The notes below the pieces were generated by a model. The model made no database searches. It saw only the letters and a program-made list of their open reading frames with translations, and was not told where the DNA came from. The position numbers and the translations under genes are program-made. Shown in pieces: positions 24,689 through 34,023 of a DNA stretch of 64,000 nucleotides. Origin of the DNA: Halolamina pelagica (lineage in GTDB: Archaea > Halobacteriota > Halobacteria > Halobacteriales > Haloferacaceae). The stretch covers positions 186,001 to 250,000 of the forward strand of contig NZ_FOXI01000001.1 in the NCBI RefSeq assembly GCF_900115675.1. The letters run 5' to 3'. Each line of letters starts with the position of its first letter. The first letter of the stretch is position 1.

Positions 24689-25861
24689 ATGAGCGACGAC
24701 CGCGGCGACGACGAACGCATCGAGACCCGGGCCATCCACGCGGGCCAGGAACCGGACGAGGAGACCGGCGCGCTGATGACGCCGATCTACGCCAACTCCA
24801 CGTACGAGCAGGACGCGCCGGGCGACCACCGCGGCTACGAGTACTCCCGGACGGGCAACCCGACCCGGACCGACCTGGAGGAGAACCTCGCAGCCCTCGA
24901 AGGCGGGGAGTTCGGCCGCGCGTTCTCCTCCGGGATGGGTTCGATCAACACCGTCCTCAACCTGCTCGAATCCGGCGACCACGTCGTCGCCGGCGACGAC
25001 GTGTACGGCGGCACCCACCGCATCTTCACGCAGGTGTACGAGGACTACGACCTGGAGTTCGACTTCGTGGACACCACCGACCACGAAGCAGTGCGAGACG
25101 CGATGTCCGAGGACACGGAACTGCTCTGGGTCGAGACGCCGACCAACCCGCTGCTGAACGTCAACGACATCGACGCGCTGACGGACATCGCCGAGGAGTA
25201 CGGCGCGCTCTCGGCGGTCGACAACACGTTCGCGACGCCGATGCTCCAGCGCCCCCTCGAGCACGGGGCCGACATCGTCTCCCACTCGCTGACGAAGTAC
25301 CTCGGCGGCCACTCGGACGTGGTCGGCGGCGCGCTGATCGTCGACGACCCCGAGCTCGACGAGCGAATCGGCTTCTACCAGAACTCCGTCGGCGCGACGC
25401 CGTCGCCCTTCGACTGCTTCCTCGTCCTCCGCGGGACGAAGACGCTCCCGGTGCGGATGGACCGCCACTGTGAGAACGCGAGCGAACTGGCGGGCTGGCT
25501 GCAGGACCACGACGCGGTGGCCCGCGTCTACTACCCCGGACTGGAGAGCCACCCGGACCACGACCTCGCGGCCGAGCAGATGGACGACTTCGGCGGGATG
25601 CTCAGCTTCGAACTCGACGGCACGCTGGAGGAGGCCCAGACGGTCGTCTCGGAGACCGACGTGTTCACGCTCGCCGAATCGCTCGGCGGCGTCGAGAGCC
25701 TGATCGAGCAGCCGGCGACGATGACCCACGCCGCGATCCCGAAGGCGGAGCGCGAGGCGGCGGGGCTGAAGGACGGCCTGATCCGCGTGAGCGTCGGCGT
25801 CGAGCACGTCGACGACCTGAAGGGCGATCTGGAGCAGGCGTTCGAGGAAGCGCTGGAGTAG
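24689..25861 (+). CDS. Cystathionine gamma-synthase/lyase family PLP enzyme
   Basis: This 390-residue enzyme belongs to the Cys/Met metabolism PLP family. The TRAIHAGQEPDE start (about 14-25), YSRTGNPTRTDLEE (about 56-69), and SHSLTKYLGGHSD with the PLP-binding Lys (about 201-213) are clear. Family members make or split cystathionine or form homocysteine, and sequence alone does not separate these. With the serine acetyltransferase at 1.4 kb it points to sulfur amino-acid synthesis. The ATG at 24689 is the start usual for haloarchaeal homologs. Confidence 0.93.
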   Translation: MSDDRGDDERIETRAIHAGQEPDEETGALMTPIYANSTYEQDAPGDHRGYEYSRTGNPTRTDLEENLAALEGGEFGRAFSSGMGSINTVLNLLESGDHVVAGDDVYGGTHRIFTQVYEDYDLEFDFVDTTDHEAVRDAMSEDTELLWVETPTNPLLNVNDIDALTDIAEEYGALSAVDNTFATPMLQRPLEHGADIVSHSLTKYLGGHSDVVGGALIVDDPELDERIGFYQNSVGATPSPFDCFLVLRGTKTLPVRMDRHCENASELAGWLQDHDAVARVYYPGLESHPDHDLAAEQMDDFGGMLSFELDGTLEEAQTVVSETDVFTLAESLGGVESLIEQPATMTHAAIPKAEREAAGLKDGLIRVSVGVEHVDDLKGDLEQAFEEALE

Positions 25862-25871
25862 TTGGGGGAGC

Positions 25872-26564
25872 TTACCCCAGCGTCTCGACCAGTCTGAACA
25901 GGTAATAGACGCCGACGTAGCTCGCGTTGATCGTAACGCCGATCCCGAGCCCTCCCACGAGAGCACTCCGTCTCGCCCAGTAGTAACTGGACGCGAACAT
26001 CACGGCTTCCGCGACGACGATGAACAGGGGCGCGTGGCCGATCCACCCCAGCGGCGCGCTCGCGTAGATCCAGCCGCCGCCCTGGCTCGCGAGGGATTCG
26101 AACCCGCTCTCGGCCACGAACGCGAACACTGCCGGCCCGAGGTACGCGGCGGTGGTGCCGATCTCCTCGTGGAGGCGGATCCCCACATAGCCCATGAACG
26201 AGATGAGGATCGCCCACGCGAACGGCATGTATGCGGGGGAACTCAGCAGGACCGGGTAACCCGATGGATACACGAGAGTCCCGGCGACGTGGACCAGAAA
26301 GTGGTCCCCAAGGAGCTCCAGAACCCCGCCGATCGTCCCGATCGCGAGCAGATGGCGAACTCTTTCGTCGAACGTTGCGTACGCCACTCCGACCCCATAG
26401 AAGACGAACGCGTAGAGGTAGGAGAGCACCGTCGATCGGAGGAAAAGGAAGTTGTGATAGTACGCGAGGACCGTCCCGAGCATCCAGACACCGACGAGAC
26501 CATCCCGCGCGGTAATGTGGCTACGGAGGCGTGAAACCCCTGAAAGCGCGACGGTGTCACGCAT
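25872..26564 (-). CDS. Haloarchaeal multi-helix membrane protein
   Basis: This 230-residue protein has about seven hydrophobic helices and short loops, with conserved-looking HNFLFLR after helix 1, GDHFLVH, and SGFESLASQGGGW in the middle. A Shine-Dalgarno-like GGAGGGGAAGG lies just before the ATG at 26564. It resembles haloarchaeal proteins I recall as DUF6989, which is not certain. The function is unknown. It converges on the PLP enzyme gene. Confidence 0.65.
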   Translation of the reverse strand: MRDTVALSGVSRLRSHITARDGLVGVWMLGTVLAYYHNFLFLRSTVLSYLYAFVFYGVGVAYATFDERVRHLLAIGTIGGVLELLGDHFLVHVAGTLVYPSGYPVLLSSPAYMPFAWAILISFMGYVGIRLHEEIGTTAAYLGPAVFAFVAESGFESLASQGGGWIYASAPLGWIGHAPLFIVVAEAVMFASSYYWARRSALVGGLGIGVTINASYVGVYYLFRLVETLG

Positions 26565-27082
26565 TACCTTCCCCTCCGTCGGATGCGTGCCAGTTGACAG
26601 CAGTCGAGCAATCCGGTTTCGACCGGTAGTGGGGCGAGTAGTGGTCCGGGAACGGAGAGCCAGTTGGAGATTCGAGCGGCCGGTTGGAGGGTGTTGGATC
26701 GAACCGCCTCGAAGTGCGCATGCGGAAACCTTCGGGCGGACTCGCTATTGCAGTTTTCACTCAGAATCACAAACACGTCGGGAGACCGATCCCGACGGCG
26801 TTCGAGTCGTGTGACGGGGCTCTCCCGTGACAGGTCTCGGTTCCGAATTATCGAAACGGAGATAGCACCGGCGTTTCCTGAAGAATCGAAAAATGCCACC
26901 ATCCGTGAGTGATGAGAGGAACGCTCACTGTATTGAATCGGTCCGGATGTCCGGACATAGGTCGGAGAGCACTGGTCACCACGGCCGAGCGAAGCGAGTG
27001 AGGGTGGCGACGACGCTCATGCTGACAGGGATCGAGGGTTCCGGGCAGCAAACGAGAGATCGCTGGCTTCTGGTGAGGACCG
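26565..27082. other. 518-base gap without a recognisable gene
   Basis: Neither strand holds a protein-like frame with a start signal. The stretch is less GC-rich in places (26740-26900). A GGCCGAGCGAAGCGAGTGAG string near 26983-27002 is of a low-complexity kind common in haloarchaeal spacers. I see no tRNA or clear hairpin. Confidence 0.4.
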
Positions 27083-27559
27083 TTACCGACGGACGAACTC
27101 CGACAGCTTCTCCGAGAGCGACCGGTCCTCCCCGAGTTTGAGGTAGTAGGCGTCGCCGCCGTCCTCGTAGTAGTTCTCGATCCGGCGGACGTCCTCGAAG
27201 CCGATGTGGCGGTAGAACGCCAGAGCCTGGTCGTTGGTCGCCCGGGCGTGGCAGGTGACCGAGTCGTGGTCCTCGGCGATGGCGGCGACGAGCCGCTCGC
27301 CGAACCCCTCGCCGCGGTAGTCGGGCGAGACTGCGAGAAAGAGGATGTAGCCGTCCTGGCGGGCCGAAACGAAGCCCGCGAGCTCGTCGTCGACGAACAG
27401 CAGTCGGCAGTCCGCGCGGCGGTAGGCGTCCCTGAAGAAGCTCCGGCGCTGCTTCAGCACGCCCTCCTCTCTGCGGATCTGCTCTTTCAGTTGCCACGCC
27501 TCGGACTCGTAGGTCGCGTCGCCCCGCGGGTCCCGGCGCGTCTCGACGGTCGCGCTCAC
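27083..27559 (-). CDS. GNAT-family acetyltransferase (RimI-like)
   Basis: This 158-residue GNAT protein has the acetyl-CoA loop VSPDYRGEGFGERLVAAI (about 77-94) and a FYRHIGFEDVRR end (about 115-126). RimI-like enzymes acetylate protein N-termini, but the substrate is not proven. The GTG at 27559 was chosen because a TTAAAT TATA-like box (reverse strand, about 27584-27590) lies 25-31 bases upstream; a longer frame continues upstream without protein-like text. Confidence 0.83.
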   Translation of the reverse strand: MSATVETRRDPRGDATYESEAWQLKEQIRREEGVLKQRRSFFRDAYRRADCRLLFVDDELAGFVSARQDGYILFLAVSPDYRGEGFGERLVAAIAEDHDSVTCHARATNDQALAFYRHIGFEDVRRIENYYEDGGDAYYLKLGEDRSLSEKLSEFVRR

Positions 27560-27764
27560 GCTTGGCGGCAGTAGTCGTGACGGGGATTTAACTCCGTCGT
27601 CGGTGGGGGGTGGAAACAGCGGGAGTACGGTGTACCGGGATCGAGCTTCGTCGCTCCAGCGGAGGCCGGAGCCGGACGCTCGCCGTGAACGCTCAAAACA
27701 CGTCTGCGGCATCGAGTTCCGTGCAGCGACTCGACGGTCGCTGCTGATCACGCGCCGCCGACGG

Positions 27765-28199
27765 TCAAAACACGCTGTCGGCGGTGGCCGCCCCCACAAC
27801 CGCGAAGACGGCGCCGATACTCACCGCCTTCGCCGTCTGGGACAGATCCGCCCCGAACGCCTCCGGGGCGGCGAAACTGAACGCCAGCACCAGCACCGAG
27901 CCGAAGGAGACGAGCATCAGCGTCAGGAACCGGTAGGGGATGCCCGCGACCTCCGTCTCGTCGTCGGCGTCCCGGTCGCTGTCGGCGCGATAGAGCGCCC
28001 CCCATCCGATTGTGAACACCATCGCGACCGTCACCGCCCACTGGACGCCGTTCATGAACCCTGCGAGCACCCAGACCTCCTCGGTCACGACGAACGGCCC
28101 CGCGAGCAGGAAGCCGCCGACGACCTGCTGAGCAACGTCGGCCGGCCTGAACTCGCGGTTGAACAGGCGCCGGAGGAGGCTACGCGGGACCGAGATCAT
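27765..28199 (-). CDS. DUF2391 family membrane protein
   Basis: This 144-residue protein has four hydrophobic helices; the first contains QQVVGGFLLAGPFVVTEEVW (about 24-43), the typical DUF2391 start, and an acidic loop (SDRDADDET) separates helices 2 and 3. The function is unknown. The ATG at 28199 was preferred over a GTG nine bases upstream because an archaeal promoter-like element lies about 25 bases before it. Confidence 0.75.
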   Translation of the reverse strand: MISVPRSLLRRLFNREFRPADVAQQVVGGFLLAGPFVVTEEVWVLAGFMNGVQWAVTVAMVFTIGWGALYRADSDRDADDETEVAGIPYRFLTLMLVSFGSVLVLAFSFAAPEAFGADLSQTAKAVSIGAVFAVVGAATADSVF

Positions 28200-28302
28200 A
28201 CCGATCACTGGCCCGCGGGGTTCTTTACTCCGACGGGTACGCCCCGGTGGCCCCGTGACGGAACTTCACACGGCGCCGACTGCCCGTCGTCGACGCCTCG
28301 GT

Positions 28303-29517
28303 TCAGAAGATGTTCGCCTGCCGGTACACCGAGATCCCCTCGTTGGTGATCTCGTAGGGTTTGGTCTCGCGGGAGTGGTTCGCGTCCCGGATCTTCTGGA
28401 TCTCGACGGCGAGTCTGGTCTCCCGGAAGTCGGAGGGGCGCACGTACTGGAGGATGAACACCGCGTCGACGAGGTACTCGATGATCCCGTACCGCGAGGT
28501 GTAGGCGTCGTCGCTGCTGGCCTCGGAGGTGAGCATCGTCGTCACCCCCGCCCGCTTGAGCGAGCGCGCGAAGTCGAACACCTCCGAGCGGCGCTGGGCG
28601 GGGTGGTCGTACATCATCTCCAGCAGCGACACCGAGTCGAGCACGAGCCGGTCGGCGCTGAACTCCTCGACCAGCCGCGAGATGTCGTTCCGGATCGACG
28701 ACAGCGAGTTCGCCATCTCGATGGGGTCCATCGAGACGATGGCGAGGCGCCCGTCGTCGCGCCACTCCCGGAACGGCCAGCCCTTCTCCTCGGCGGTCGA
28801 GAGGATCGCCTCGCGGGACTCCTCCAGCGTGATGTAGATCGCCCGCCCCTCGTCCTGCAGCGTCTCGGTCAGGAACTGGAGGCCGAACGTGGTCTTCCCG
28901 GTCCCGGCGGCGCCGATGGCCACCATCAGCGACCGTTTGGGGACGCCGCCGAGGATCATCTCGTCGAGCCCCTCGATACCGACGTTGACGCGGTCGATGT
29001 CCGACTCGAGTTCGGCGTCCTCGAACGACTCCTGTCCGCCGCCGAACCCCTCGCCGCTGCCGCCGAACCCTCCCTCACCGTCGCCGAACCCTCCTTCACC
29101 GCCCCCGAACTCTCCCTCACCGCCGCCGCCGAACCCCCCCGGAGCGTCGTCGGTCCCCTGCTCGCCACTACCCCCTCCCTCGCCGAACCCGGGGGCGTCC
29201 CCGAACGGGTCCGTTCGCTCCCCGCTGCCGGCGACGCCACCGAAGGGGTCCGACTCCGACTCGGTCCCTTCGTCCGGGCTGTCGCCGCCGAACGGGTCCC
29301 CCTCGTCCCCCGCGCCGCTCTCACCGCTGTCGCTGAAGGGGGTCGACGACGGGGTTTCGTCGGCCGCTTCCCCCGTCAACGCCTCGCCGTCGGTCGGCGT
29401 CCCGTCGTCGATGTCGGCGTCGTCGGCGGTCTCCTCCGTCGTCCCCTCCTCGTTGGACGTCCCCTCGGTCTCACGCATCGCCCGCTCGAACCAGTCTTCC
29501 TCCTCGTCGTCGCTCAT
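28303..29517 (-). CDS. KaiC-like RecA-superfamily ATPase with long Gly-rich N-terminal extension
   Basis: This 404-residue protein has a disordered acidic and glycine-rich N-terminal 165 residues followed by one KaiC/RadA-like domain. The Walker A GAAGTGKT is at 202-209, the Walker B-like RLVLDSVSLLEMM later, and EASSDDAY near 335. The extension holds three DPFG motifs (74-77, 90-93, 103-106) and a GGFG-type repeat (about 127-160). KaiC-like single-domain ATPases in haloarchaea act in signalling and motility, for example ArlH, but this protein is not ArlH by layout. It diverges from nadK. Confidence 0.87.
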   Translation of the reverse strand: MSDDEEEDWFERAMRETEGTSNEEGTTEETADDADIDDGTPTDGEALTGEAADETPSSTPFSDSGESGAGDEGDPFGGDSPDEGTESESDPFGGVAGSGERTDPFGDAPGFGEGGGSGEQGTDDAPGGFGGGGEGEFGGGEGGFGDGEGGFGGSGEGFGGGQESFEDAELESDIDRVNVGIEGLDEMILGGVPKRSLMVAIGAAGTGKTTFGLQFLTETLQDEGRAIYITLEESREAILSTAEEKGWPFREWRDDGRLAIVSMDPIEMANSLSSIRNDISRLVEEFSADRLVLDSVSLLEMMYDHPAQRRSEVFDFARSLKRAGVTTMLTSEASSDDAYTSRYGIIEYLVDAVFILQYVRPSDFRETRLAVEIQKIRDANHSRETKPYEITNEGISVYRQANIF

Positions 29518-29641
29518 GTGGGCGCGTCCACCCCCGCGAGGCGTCCAGTCATTGTCGGACTCTCGGCGCGCCCGCAAATGAAGGTTGTCCGTGGCGCGGC
29601 GGATCCGCGCGCTTTTGCCGGCGGGGTTGGAACCGCGACCC

Positions 29642-30463
29642 ATGCTGGTCGGCATCGTCGCGAAGCGGGGCAACAGGCGGGCGTCGTTCCTGGCGGCGGA
29701 CATCCGTGACCGCCTCCGGGAGGCCGACGTGGAGGTGTGGCTGGACGAGGCCACGGCCGAGGAACACGAACAGTCGGGCCGTCCGGTCTCGGCGATGGAC
29801 GCGTGTGACCTCGTCGTCGCCATCGGCGGCGACGGGACGTTCCTGTTCGCGGCCCGCGGCGTCGGCGACACGCCGATCGTCGGCGTCAACCTGGGCGAGG
29901 TCGGCTTCCTCAACGCGATCGGGCCCGAGGACGCGGTCGAGAAGGTGCTGAACGAGGCCGAGGCGCTCCGCACGGGGGAGCTCTCGGTCCGCGAGGCTCC
30001 CCGGCTGGTCGCCGCCGGCGACGACTGGGTGAGCCCTGCCGCCGTCAACGAGATCGTCCTGCAGGGCGCCCAGCGCGGCCCAGCCGGCGGTGTCGACCTC
30101 GAGATACGCGTCGACGGGTCGCTGTTCTCCTCCGGTCGGGCCGACGGCGTCCTCGCGGCGACGCCGACGGGGTCGACCGCGTACAACCTCTCTGAGGGCG
30201 GGCCGCTGGTCCATCCCGATGTCGAGGCGGTCGTCCTCAACGAGATGTGCGCCGAGGCGGGGATGCCGCCGCTGGCGGTTGGGTTGGACAGCGAGATCAC
30301 GGTCCGGCTCACGGGGACGCCGGAGGCGCACGTGATCGTCGACGGGCGCGTGACCCGGAGCCCGGACCCGCCGACGACGGTGACGATCCGGACCGCCGAC
30401 ACGCCGATCCGGCTGGCCGGGCCGGACGCGGAGTTCTTCGACGCGCTGAACAAACTGGAGTAG
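29642..30463 (+). CDS. nadK: NAD kinase
   Basis: This 273-residue enzyme phosphorylates NAD to NADP. The GGDGTFL motif (62-68) and the [16 protein letters not shown] loop (about 172-187) are diagnostic, and the N-terminal Rossmann strand GIVAKRG begins right at the ATG at 29642. It is a normal length for archaeal NadK. It lies divergently to the KaiC-like gene with 124 bases between, and 31 bases from the end of carB on the other strand. Confidence 0.94.
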   Translation: MLVGIVAKRGNRRASFLAADIRDRLREADVEVWLDEATAEEHEQSGRPVSAMDACDLVVAIGGDGTFLFAARGVGDTPIVGVNLGEVGFLNAIGPEDAVEKVLNEAEALRTGELSVREAPRLVAAGDDWVSPAAVNEIVLQGAQRGPAGGVDLEIRVDGSLFSSGRADGVLAATPTGSTAYNLSEGGPLVHPDVEAVVLNEMCAEAGMPPLAVGLDSEITVRLTGTPEAHVIVDGRVTRSPDPPTTVTIRTADTPIRLAGPDAEFFDALNKLE

Positions 30464-30494
30464 CGTTCGACCCCTCCCGGTCAGTCCGTCGCCC

Positions 30495-33400
30495 TCAGCC
30501 CCAGTTCTCCTCGCGCGTCGGACGGTCCGACAGCGCGGCCACGTCGACGCCGGCCAGCGAGCCGTCGGTCTCCGCGCCCGCATCGAGCGCCGCGAGCGCC
30601 GCGCGGGCCGACGCCTCCGTCGAGAGGTAGGGGACCTCCTCGTCGACGGCGGTTCTGAGACTGTCACGCTCCGTCGAGAGCAGGAAGTCGACGCTGCCCT
30701 CCTTGAGCGCCGTCTCGAGGTCGTCGGGCTCGACGGCGTCGAGGTAGTCGGTGAAGCCGTCGATCACGGCCGCGGGCCAGTCGCCGTCGACTGCGACCGT
30801 CCCGGAGGCCGGGATCTCGTTGTCCGCGGCGATCTGTGCCTTCCCGTAGGCCACCCCGAAGCTGTCGGCGGTGCCCATCACCTCGCCGGTGGACTTCATC
30901 TCCGGGCCGAGGCGCGGGTCCGAGTCCGGCAGGCGGTCGAACGGCAGCACGACCTCCTTCACGCTCGGCTGCTCGGGGATCTGCTCGGCGGCGTCGATCT
31001 CGGCCAGCGACTCGCCGGCCATCGCGCGGGCGGCGAGTTTGGCGATCGGGACGCCCGTCGCCTTCGAGACGAACGGGACGGTGCGCGAGGAGCGGGGGTT
31101 CGCTTCGAGCACGTAGACGCTCGCCTCGCCGTTCTCGTCCTCCTGGACGGCCAACTGGACGTTCAGCAGGCCGACCGTCGAGAGCGCCTCGGCGATCTCC
31201 TCGACGACCTCGCGGACGCGGGTCAGCGTCTCGTCGTCGAGCGAGCGCGGCGGGATCACGCAGGCGGAGTCGCCCGAGTGGACGCCCGCGCTCTCGACGT
31301 GTTCCATCACGCCGCCGATCAGCACGTCCTCGCCGTCGGCGACGGCGTCGACGTCGAGTTCGACCGCGTCCTCGAGGAACGAGTCGATCAGGACCGGCTT
31401 CTCGGGGGAGACGCGGACCGCCTCCTCGACGTACTCGCGGAGTTCGTCGTCGCCGTGGACGACCTGCATCGCGCGTCCGCCGAGCACGTAGGACGGGCGC
31501 ACGAGCACGGGGTAGCCGATCTCGTGCGCCAGATCGAGCGCCTCAGCCTCACTGGTCGCCGAGCCGCCGGCGGGCTGTTCGATCCCGCGCTCGGCCAGCA
31601 GGCGGTTGAAGCGGTCGCGGTCCTCCGCGAGGTCCATCGCGTCGACGCCGGTGCCGAGGATCTCGCAGTCCAGCCCGCGGCGGTCGAGTTCCGTCTCCAG
31701 CGGTTCACCGACGTCGACGGAGGTCTGCCCGCCGAACTGGACCATCACGCCGTCGGCGTCGGTGGCCTCGATCGCGTCGGCGACCTCCTCGGCGGTGATC
31801 GGCTCGAAGAACAGGCCGTCGGAGGTGTCGTAGTCCGTCGAGACCGTCTCCGGGTTGTTGTTGACCACGTGGGCGTCGATGCCCAGTTCCTCCAGCGCGC
31901 GGACCGCGTGGACCGCGCAGTAGTCGAACTCGACGCCCTGCCCGATGCGGATCGGGCCGCCGCCGACGACCACGACGCTCTCCACGTCGGTGTCGATCTG
32001 GAGTTCGCTCCTCGCGCCGGGGTCGTCGAACAGCTCCGGGCGGCGCGCGGAGTAGTAGTACGGCGTCGACGCCGCGAACTCGCCGGCGCAGGTGTCGACC
32101 TGCTTGAACGAGCGGTCGGGCGTCTCGCTCGCGACCTGCTGGGGCGTCACGTCCGTGGTGCCGCCGTCGGCCGCCGCGGGCTCCTGCGTTCCGGGTTCGG
32201 AGGCCGGGATCCAGGACGCGTGGGTGTCCGGGAACTCGCCGCCGGCGACGGCGGCGATCTCGTTGTCGGTGAACCCCACTTCCGCGGCCGCGGTGTAGTC
32301 GCCTTCGGCGGCGTCGATCGCCGCCTCGGCGACGTGCCGGTAGCGCTCGACGTACCAGTCCTCGATTCCGGTGAGGTCGGCGACCTCCTCGACCGAGAAG
32401 CCGCGGACGAACGCCTCGAGCATCGCGTAGGGGCGATCCGGGCTCGGTCTGAGGAGGTACGACTCGGCGAGTTCGTCGTCGTCGACGCTCGTCCAGTCGA
32501 CCGCCGGGTCGTACTCGGAGCTCCGGAGCGCCTTGAGCAGGCTCTCCTCGAACGTGCGGCCGATCGACATCGCCTCGCCGGTGGACTTCATCGCCGTCGA
32601 GAGCGTGAAGTCGGTCTCGGGGAACTTGTCGATGGGCCAGCGCGGCACCTTCGTGACCACGTAGTCGATCGCCGGCTCGAAGGCGGCGGTGGTCTCGCCG
32701 GTGATCTCGTTGTCGATCTCGTGGAGGCGCTTGCCCAGCGCGACCTTGGCGGTCACGCGGGCGATCGGGTAGCCCGTCGCCTTCGACGCCAGCGCCGAGG
32801 AGCGCGAGACGCGCGGGTTGACTTCGACGACGCGGTACTCGCCGCCGGGGGTGCCGTCGTCGCGCCACGCGAACTGGATGTTACAGCCGCCCTGGATTCC
32901 CAGGTCGCGGATGACCTCCAGCGCCGCGTCGCGCATCTCCTGGTGGCCGTCGTCGGGGATCACCTGCGACGGCGTGACGACCGTCGACTCGCCGGTGTGG
33001 ATCCCCATCGGGTCCAGGTTCTCCATGTTGCAGATGATGATGCAGGAGTCGCCCGCGTCGCGCATCACCTCGTACTCCAGTTCGACCCAGCCCGAGATGG
33101 ACTCGGTGAGCAGCACCTCGTCGTTGCGCGAGAGCCTGAGCCCCTTGCGCGTGCGTTCGAGCAGTTCGTCCATCTCGCCGACGACGCCCGAGCCCGAGCC
33201 GCCCAGCGTGTAGGTCGTGCGGGCGATCACGGGGAGGCCGCCGACCTTTTCGACGCCGGCCTCGACGCGCTCCTTGAGTGCCGCCTCACTCATCTCCGTC
33301 GCCGACTCGTCGTCGGCGAGGCTGATCGTGGTCGACTTGGGGACCGGCTGGCCGAGCTCCTCCATGCGCTGGCGGAACAGGTCGCGGTCCTCGGTCGCGT

Positions 33401-33848
33401 AGATCGTGTCCAGCGGCGTCCCCATGATCTCCACGTCGTGTTCCTCGAGGACGCCCTGCTCGGCGAGTTCGGCGGTGACGTTCAGCCCGGTCTGGCCGCC
33501 GAGGCCGGCGATGACGCCGTCCGGGTTCTCCTTCCGAATGACCTCCGCGATGGCGTCGGGGGTGATCGGCTCGACGTACACCCGGTCGGCGGTCTCCGGA
33601 TCGGTCATGATCGTCGCCGGGTTGGAGTTGACGAGCACCACTTCGGCGCCCTCCTCCTGCAGCGCCCGGCAGGCTTGCGCGCCGGAGTAGTCGAACTCGG
33701 CGGCCTGGCCGATCTGGATCGGGCCGCTACCGATCAGCAGGATGGTCCGGTCGGCGCCCGCGTCGCCGTCGTCCGACGCAGCCGCGCCGCCGTCCGTGAC
33801 TGGTTCCGGGGCGATCGTCGCTCCGTCGTCACTGCCGGTCTCCGTCAT
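30495..33848 (-). CDS. carB: Carbamoyl-phosphate synthase large subunit
   Basis: CarB makes carbamoyl phosphate from bicarbonate, ammonia and two ATP for arginine and pyrimidine synthesis. The 1117-residue protein has two homologous ATP-grasp halves, the first beginning LLIGSGPIQIGQAAEFDYSG (about 36-55), and a repeat at about 630. A C-terminal MGS-like allosteric domain follows. It is about 45 residues longer than E. coli CarB, mostly from an acidic N-terminus and an inserted linker near 555-600. The small subunit carA is not next to it. A promoter with repeated palindromes precedes it. Confidence 0.96.
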   Translation of the reverse strand: MTETGSDDGATIAPEPVTDGGAAASDDGDAGADRTILLIGSGPIQIGQAAEFDYSGAQACRALQEEGAEVVLVNSNPATIMTDPETADRVYVEPITPDAIAEVIRKENPDGVIAGLGGQTGLNVTAELAEQGVLEEHDVEIMGTPLDTIYATEDRDLFRQRMEELGQPVPKSTTISLADDESATEMSEAALKERVEAGVEKVGGLPVIARTTYTLGGSGSGVVGEMDELLERTRKGLRLSRNDEVLLTESISGWVELEYEVMRDAGDSCIIICNMENLDPMGIHTGESTVVTPSQVIPDDGHQEMRDAALEVIRDLGIQGGCNIQFAWRDDGTPGGEYRVVEVNPRVSRSSALASKATGYPIARVTAKVALGKRLHEIDNEITGETTAAFEPAIDYVVTKVPRWPIDKFPETDFTLSTAMKSTGEAMSIGRTFEESLLKALRSSEYDPAVDWTSVDDDELAESYLLRPSPDRPYAMLEAFVRGFSVEEVADLTGIEDWYVERYRHVAEAAIDAAEGDYTAAAEVGFTDNEIAAVAGGEFPDTHASWIPASEPGTQEPAAADGGTTDVTPQQVASETPDRSFKQVDTCAGEFAASTPYYYSARRPELFDDPGARSELQIDTDVESVVVVGGGPIRIGQGVEFDYCAVHAVRALEELGIDAHVVNNNPETVSTDYDTSDGLFFEPITAEEVADAIEATDADGVMVQFGGQTSVDVGEPLETELDRRGLDCEILGTGVDAMDLAEDRDRFNRLLAERGIEQPAGGSATSEAEALDLAHEIGYPVLVRPSYVLGGRAMQVVHGDDELREYVEEAVRVSPEKPVLIDSFLEDAVELDVDAVADGEDVLIGGVMEHVESAGVHSGDSACVIPPRSLDDETLTRVREVVEEIAEALSTVGLLNVQLAVQEDENGEASVYVLEANPRSSRTVPFVSKATGVPIAKLAARAMAGESLAEIDAAEQIPEQPSVKEVVLPFDRLPDSDPRLGPEMKSTGEVMGTADSFGVAYGKAQIAADNEIPASGTVAVDGDWPAAVIDGFTDYLDAVEPDDLETALKEGSVDFLLSTERDSLRTAVDEEVPYLSTEASARAALAALDAGAETDGSLAGVDVAALSDRPTREENWG

Positions 33849-33861
33849 TACACCATGGGAA

Positions 33862-33926
33862 TACGCGAATCGTAATAAACTCGGCGGATAGCTACGAGTT
33901 CCGAAGTAGCATTACGAATTTCGTAA
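33862..33926 (-). promoter_or_regulatory. carB promoter with repeated TACG-N5-CGTA palindromes
   Basis: Two perfect TACG-N5-CGTA sites (33862-33874 and 33913-33925, the second inside a 15-bp palindrome TTACGAATTTCGTAA) and one near match (TACG at 33893-33896, then CGAA) lie before the gene. On the reverse strand the TATA-like TTTATTA at 33874-33880 overlaps the first site. The arrangement looks like a multi-site operator; the regulator is unknown. Confidence 0.6.
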
Positions 33927-34023
33927 CTAGGCTGCGGCCTCACCACTCGCGTGTGTTGTTCGTCGACGAAAGGCGACCGCGAAAACGGCGGTCCGAGCCC
34001 GGTCGCGTCCCCACTCGGTCCAG

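Noticed and set aside
26893-27141. 82-residue forward frame in the 26.6-27.1 kb gap
   Set aside because: It overlaps the GNAT gene, lacks a promoter or ribosome site, and its composition is not protein-like.
29035-29170. Tandem repeat that might be a CRISPR or structural DNA repeat
   Set aside because: It encodes GGFG-type units inside the KaiC-like protein and keeps the reading frame, so it is a coding low-complexity region. I found no CRISPR array in the window.
29518-30453. Upstream extension of the KaiC-like gene
   Set aside because: It overlaps nadK on the opposite strand, and the text is Ser/Arg-rich antisense; the conserved acidic start begins at the ATG at 29517.
31278-33875. 865-residue frame opposite carB
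   Set aside because: It is the antisense of a certain gene and has the Arg/Val/Asp-rich text of a shadow frame.
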